This document shows, one piece after another, positions 57,901 to 64,000 of a stretch of 64,000 bases of DNA (within the stretch, counting starts at the first letter, position 1; each line of letters begins with the position of its first letter). The stretch comes from Trichostrongylus colubriformis (taxonomy: Eukaryota > Nematoda > Chromadorea > Rhabditida > Trichostrongylidae). The stretch lies in contig OZ022258.1 in NCBI GenBank assembly GCA_963978905.1, forward strand, positions 26,292,716-26,356,715, given 5' to 3'. Position numbers and translations under genes: made by a program. The notes beneath the pieces were generated by a model that worked only from the letters and a program-made list of their open reading frames with translations, ran no database searches and was not told the DNA's origin.

Positions 57901-60900
57901 TGTCCCTGTTCCACCCCGCAAAACACCTGTTAGTATGAACGCTCCGGGACCAATGCGAAAAGCGAAACGGATTCGACGACTCTAGCCTTTATACGTTCCT
58001 TATCGTATCTTATCAAGCGTTATCAATGCGGATCACCCACCATTAGTGTCCCTGTTCCACCCCGCAAAACACCTGTTAGTATGAACGCTCCGGGACCAAT
58101 GCGAAAAGCGAAACGGATTCGACGACTCTAGCCTTTTTACGCTCCTTATCGTATCTTATCAAGCGTAATCAGTGCGGGTCACCCTTCATGAATGTTCCCA
58201 CCCCATCCCGCAAAACACCTGTGAGTATGAACGCTCCGGGACCAATGCGAAAAGCGAAACGGATTCGACGACTCTAACCTTTTTACGCTCCTTATCAAAT
58301 CTTATCAACCGTTATCAAGGTGGATCACCCACCATTAATGTCCCCGTCTTACCCCGCAAAACACCTGTTAGTATGAACGCTCCGGGACCAATGCGAAAAG
58401 CGAAACGGATTCGACGACTCTAGCCTTTAAACGTTCCTTATCGTATCTTATCAAGCGTTATCAATGCGGATCACCCACCATTAGTGTCCCTGTTCCACCC
58501 CGCAAAACACCTGTTAGTATGAACGCTCCGGGACCAATGCGAAAAGCGAAACGGATTCGACGACTCTAGCCTTTATACGTTGCTTATCGTATCTTATCAA
58601 GCGTTATCAATGCGGATCACCCACCATTAGTGTCCCTGTTCCACCCCGCAAAACACCTGTTAGTATGAACGCTCCGGGACCAATGCGAAAAGCGAAACGG
58701 ATTCGACGACTCTAGCCTTTTTACGCTCCTTATCGTATCTTATCAAGCGTAATCAGTGCGGGTCACCCTTCATGAATGTTCCCACCCCATCCCGCAAAAC
58801 ACCTGTGAGTATGAACGCTCCGGGACCAATGCGAAAAGCGAAACGGATTCGACGACTCTAGCCTTTATACGTTCCTTATCGTATCTTATCAAGCGTTATC
58901 AATGCGGATCACCCACCATTAGTGTCCCTGTTCCACCCCGCAAAACACCTGTTAGTATGAACGCTCCGGGACCAATGCGAAAAGCGAAACGGATTCGACG
59001 ACTCTAGCCTTTATACGTTCCTTATCGTATCTTATCAAGCGTTATCAATGCGGATCACCCACCATTAGTGTCCCTGTTCCACCCCGCAAAACACCTGTTA
59101 GTATGAACGCTCCGGGACCAATGCGAAAAGCGAAACGGATTCGACGACTCTAGCCTTTATACGTTGCTTATCGTATCTTATCAAGCGTTATCAATGCGGA
59201 TCACCCACCATTAGTGTCCCTGTTCCACCCCGCAAAACACCTGTTAGTATGAACGCTCCGGGACCAATGCGAAAAGCGAAACGGATTCGACGACTCTAGC
59301 CTTTTTACGCTCCTTATCGTATCTTATCAAGCGTAATCAGTGCGGGTCACCCTTCATGAATGTTCCCACCCCATCCCGCAAAACACCTGTGAGTATGAAC
59401 GCTCCGGGACCAATGCGAAAAGCGAAACGGATTCGACGACTCTAGCCTTTATACGTTCCTTATCGTATCTTATCAAGCGTTATCAATGCGGATCACCCAC
59501 CATTAGTGTCCCTGTTCCACCCCGCAAAACACCTGTTAGTATGAACGCTCCGGGACCAATGCGAAAAGCGAAACGGATTCGACGACTCTAGCCTTTATAC
59601 GTTCCTTATCGTATCTTATCAAGCGTTATCAATGCGGATCACCCACCATTAGTGTCCCTGTTCCACCCCGCAAAACACCTGTTAGTATGAACGCTCCGGG
59701 ACCAATGCGAAAAGCGAAACGGATTCGACGACTCTAGCCTTTAAACGTTCCTTATCGTATCTTATCAAGCGTTATCAATGCGGATCACCCACCATTAGTG
59801 TCCCTGTTCCACCCCGCAAAACACCTGTTAGTATGAACGCTCCGGGACCAATGCGAAAAGCGAAACGGATTCGACGACTCTAGCCTTTATACGTTGCTTA
59901 TCGTATCTTATCAAGCGTTATCAATGCGGATCACCCACCATTAGTGTCCCTGTTCCACCCCGCAAAACACCTGTTAGTATGAACGCTCCGGGACCAATGC
60001 GAAAAGCGAAACGGATTCGACGACTCTAGCCTTTATACGTTGCTTATCGTATCTTATCAAGCGTTATCAATGCGGATCACCCACCATTAGTGTCCCTGTT
60101 CCACCCCGCAAAACACCTGTTAGTATGAACGCTCCGGGACCAATGCGAAAAGCGAAACGGATTCGACGACTCTAGCCTTTATACGTTCCTTATCGTATCT
60201 TATCAAGCGTTATCAATGCGGATCACCCACCATTAGTGTCCCTGTTCCACCCCGCAAAACACCTGTTAGTATGAACGCTCCGGGACCAATGCGAAAAGCG
60301 AAACGGATTCGACGACTCTAGCCTTTTTACGCTCCTTATCGTATCTTATCAAGCGTAATCAGTGCGGGTCACCCTTCATGGATGTTCCCACCCCATCCCG
60401 CAAAACACCTGTGAGTATGAACGCTCCGGGACCAATGCGAAAAGCGAAACGGATTCGACGACTCTAGCCTTTATACGTTCCTTATCGTATCTTATCAAGC
60501 GTTATCAATGCGGATCACCCACCATTAGTGTCCCTGTTCCACCCCGCAAAACACCTGTTAGTATGAACGCTCCGGGACCAATGCGAAAAGCGAAACGGAT
60601 TCGACGACTCTAGCCTTTAAACGTTCCTTATCGTATCTTATCAAGCGTTATCAATGCGGATCACCCACCATTAGTGTCCCTGTTCCACCCCGCAAATCAC
60701 CTGTTAGTATGAACGCTCCGGGACCAATGCGAAAAGCGAAACGGATTCGACGACTCTAGCCTTTATACGTTCCTTATCGTATCTTATCAAGCGTTATCAA
60801 TGCGGATCACCCACCATTAGTGTCCCTGTTCCACCCCGCAAAACACCTGTTAGTATGAACGCTCCGGGACCAATGCGAAAAGCGAAACGGATTCGACGAC

Positions 60901-63900
60901 TCTAGCCTTTTTACGCTCCTTATCGTATCTTATCAAGCGTAATCAGTGCGGGTCACCCTTCATGAATGTTCCCACCCCATCCCGCAAAACACCTGTGAGT
61001 ATGAACGCTCCGGGACCAATGCGAAAAGCGAAACGGATTCGACGACTCTAGCCTTTATACGTTGCTTATCGTATCTTATCAAGCGTTATCAATGCGGATC
61101 ACCCACCATTAGTGTCCCTGTTCCACCCCGCAAAACACCTGTTAGTATGAACGCTCCGGGACCAATGCGAAAAGCGAAACGGATTCGACGACTCTAGCCT
61201 TTATACGTTCCTTATCGTATCTTATCAAGCGTTATCAATGCGGATCACCCACCATTAGTGTCCCTGTTCCACCCCGCAAAACACCTGTTAGTATGAACGC
61301 TCCGGGACCAATGCGAAAAGCGAAACGGATTCGACGACTCTAGCCTTTTTACGCTCCTTATCGTATCTTATCAAGCGTAATCAGTGCGGGTCACCCTTCA
61401 TGGATGTTCCCACCCCATCCCGCAAAACACCTGTGAGTATGAACGCTCCGGGACCAATGCGAAAAGCGAAACGGATTCGACGACTCTAGCCTTTAAACGT
61501 TCCTTATCGTATCTTATCAAGCGTTATCAATGCGGATCACCCACCATTAGTGTCCCTGTTCCACCCCGCAAAACACCTGTTAGTATGAACGCTCCGGGAC
61601 CAATGCGAAAAGCGAAACGGATTCGACGACTCTAGCCTTTAAACGTTCCTTATCGTATCTTATCAAGCGTTATCAATGCGGATCACCCACCATTAGTGTC
61701 CCTGTTCCACCCCGCAAAACACCTGTTAGTATGAACGCTCCGGGACCAATGCGAAAAGCGAAACGGATTCGACGACTCTAGCCTTTATACGTTGCTTATC
61801 GTATCTTATCAAGCGTTATCAATGCGGATCACCCACCATTAGTGTCCCTGTTCCACCCCGCAAAACACCTGTTAGTATGAACGCTCCGGGACCAATGCGA
61901 AAAGCGAAACGGATTCGACGACTCTAGCCTTTATACGTTCCTTATCGTATCTTATCAAGCGTTATCAATGCGGATCACCCACCATTAGTGTCCCTGTTCC
62001 ACCCCGCAAAACACCTGTTAGTATGAACGCTCCGGGACCAATGCGAAAAGCGAAACGGATTCGACGACTCTAGCCTTTTTACGCTCCTTATCGTATCTTA
62101 TCAAGCGTAATCAGTGCGGGTCACCCTTCATGAATGTTCCCACCCCATCCCGCAAAACACCTGTGAGTATGAACGCTCCGGGACCAATGCGAAAAGCGAA
62201 ACGGATTCGACGACTCTAACCTTTTTACGCTCCTTATCAAATCTTATCAACCGTTATCAAGGTGGATCACCCACCATTAATGTCCCCGTCTTACCCCGCA
62301 AAACACCTGTTAGTATGAACGCTCCGGGACCAATGCGAAAAGCGAAACGGATTCGACGACTCTAGCCTTTAAACGTTCCTTATCGTATCTTATCAAGCGT
62401 TATCAATGCGGATCACCCACCATTAGTGTCCCTGTTCCACCCCGCAAAACACCTGTTAGTATGAACGCTCCGGGACCAATGCGAAAAGCGAAACGGATTC
62501 GACGACTCTAGCCTTTAAACGTTCCTTATCGTATCTTATCAAGCGTTATCAATGCGGATCACCCACCATTAGTGTCCCTGTTCCACCCCGCAAAACACCT
62601 GTTAGTATGAACGCTCCGGGACCAATGCGAAAAGCGAAACGGATTCGACGACTCTAGCCTTTATACGTTGCTTATCGTATCTTATCAAGCGTTATCAATG
62701 CGGATCACCCACCATTAGTGTCCCTGTTCCACCCCGCAAAACACCTGTTAGTATGAACGCTCCGGGACCAATGCGAAAAGCGAAACGGATTCGACGACTC
62801 TAGCCTTTTTACGCTCCTTATCGTATCTTATCAAGCGTAATCAGTGCGGGTCACCCTTCATGAATGTTCCCACCCCATCCCGCAAAACACCTGTGAGTAT
62901 GAACGCTCCGGGACCAATGCGAAAAGCGAAACGGATTCGACGACTCTAGCCTTTATACGTTCCTTATCGTATCTTATCAAGCGTTATCAATGCGGATCAC
63001 CCACCATTAGTGTCCCTGTTCCACCCCGCAAAACACCTGTTAGTATGAACGCTCCGGGACCAATGCGAAAAGCGAAACGGATTCGACGACTCTAGCCTTT
63101 ATACGTTCCTTATCGTATCTTATCAAGCGTTATCAATGCGGATCACCCACCATTAGTGTCCCTGTTCCACCCCGCAAAACACCTGTTAGTATGAACGCTC
63201 CGGGACCAATGCGAAAAGCGAAACGGATTCGACGACTCTAGCCTTTAAACGTTCCTTATCGTATCTTATCAAGCGTTATCAATGCGGATCACCCACCATT
63301 AGTGTCCCTGTTCCACCCCGCAAAACACCTGTTAGTATGAACGCTCCGGGACCAATGCGAAAAGCGAAACGGATTCGACGACTCTAGCCTTTATACGTTG
63401 CTTATCGTATCTTATCAAGCGTTATCAATGCGGATCACCCACCATTAGTGTCCCTGTTCCACCCCGCAAAACACCTGTTAGTATGAACGCTCCGGGACCA
63501 ATGCGAAAAGCGAAACGGATTCGACGACTCTAGCCTTTATACGTTGCTTATCGTATCTTATCAAGCGTTATCAATGCGGATCACCCACCATTAGTGTCCC
63601 TGTTCCACCCCGCAAAACACCTGTTAGTATGAACGCTCCGGGACCAATGCGAAAAGCGAAACGGATTCGACGACTCTAGCCTTTATACGTTCCTTATCGT
63701 ATCTTATCAAGCGTTATCAATGCGGATCACCCACCATTAGTGTCCCTGTTCCACCCCGCAAAACACCTGTTAGTATGAACGCTCCGGGACCAATGCGAAA
63801 AGCGAAACGGATTCGACGACTCTAGCCTTTTTACGCTCCTTATCGTATCTTATCAAGCGTAATCAGTGCGGGTCACCCTTCATGAATGTTCCCACCCCAT

Positions 63901-64000
63901 CCCGCAAAACACCTGTGAGTATGAACGCTCCGGGACCAATGCGAAAAGCGAAACGGATTCGACGACTCTAACCTTTTTACGCTCCTTATCAAATCTTATC
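48961..64000 (+). repeat. Homogeneous 146-bp satellite array with higher-order structure
   Basis: About 103 monomers of exactly 146 bp, running to the window edge. Most differ only at a few diagnostic bases (CTTTATACGTTCC, CTTTATACGTTGC, CTTTAAACGTTCC). A distinct monomer (AGTGCGGGTCACCCTTCATG, preceded by TTTTTACGCTCC) recurs at 49120, 49850, 50434, 51018, 51894, 52770, 53208, 54084, 54814, 55398, 56420, 57004, 57442, 58172, 58756, 59340, 60362, 60946, 61384, 62114, 62844 and 63866, always a multiple of 146 bp apart. Non-coding: the 83-codon frame in each distinct monomer is a by-product. Confidence 0.97.

Larger units (their letters stand above)
47332..64000 (-). mobile_element. HelA element carrying a giant 146-bp array (5' end beyond window)
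   Basis: The 3' end CCAGTTGGCTGGCGCACAC at 47332 is preceded by host A (T after CTGG on the - strand). The module to 47597 and the internal region 47598-48060 are collinear with 28566-29280 of the complete copy. From 48060 the 146-bp units begin and continue to the window edge. The TC end is therefore outside, and the element is longer than 16.6 kb unless the array was later invaded. Confidence 0.82.

Noticed and set aside
49120..63095. Twenty or so identical 83-codon frames, looking like a tandem gene family
   Set aside because: Each arises only in the distinct monomer because it lacks a stop; 146 is not a multiple of 3, so neighbouring units shift frame. They start at GTG without context and have no domain features.
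48961..64000. CRISPR array
   Set aside because: Units are 146 bp, contiguous, with no unique spacers, and the window is animal DNA.
48961..64000. Centromeric satellite or CENP-B-box array
   Set aside because: No CENP-B box was found, clade V nematodes are expected to be holocentric, and the unit is explained by the HelA element. A centromere claim has no support here.

Overview
The window is animal DNA, most likely from a parasitic clade V (strongylid, hookworm-type) nematode. The evidence is a BEL/Pao retrotransposon with a phlebovirus-type envelope gene, as known from nematodes; a nematode-style Fer/Fes-like tyrosine kinase with TTTCAG-type acceptors and introns stuffed with repeats; and a very high density of Helitron-like, mariner-like and foldback elements. 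There are no bacterial operons, rRNAs or CRISPRs, and the 83-residue frames that recur at the right end are satellite artefacts.

Layout. 1-10137 is one BEL/Pao element on the + strand. It carries the last 39 bp of the 5' LTR, a tRNA-Gly primer site, gag, pol (protease, RT, RNase H, integrase), a Gn/Gc-like envelope region, a third ORF with zinc knuckles, and a complete 3' LTR. All its genes are broken by stops or frameshifts. 10225-22015 on the - strand holds six exons that join in phase into a complete tyrosine kinase catalytic domain. The BEL element lies antisense in the flanking intron or 3' flank of this gene. The kinase introns (10563-11961, 12093-14604, 14712-21561) contain a mariner relic, foldback MITEs and Helitron pieces. 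22016-27478 is mainly MITEs, a second mariner relic and unassigned sequence.

From 27.5 kb onward the window is dominated by two families of non-autonomous rolling-circle-type (Helitron-like) elements, called HelA and HelB here. Each carries its own internal tandem repeat: 146 bp in HelA, about 117 bp in HelB. A 2423-bp HelA copy (28566-30988) sits inside a HelB repeat array. The interrupted monomer shows its insertion exactly between A and T, with a 5'-TC end, and a hairpin plus CTGG at the 3' end. Between 35 and 45 kb are degenerate MITEs, a family of long-inverted-repeat elements carrying a tRNA-like segment, and a few unassigned candidate exons.

From 47332 to the right edge, another HelA copy holds an enormous array of the same 146-bp repeat (about 103 near-identical monomers, with higher-order cassettes of 27-30 monomers). 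The internal repeat of a Helitron-like element has therefore become a satellite. The only strongly supported host gene is the kinase; everything else is mobile or repetitive DNA in several layers of nesting.
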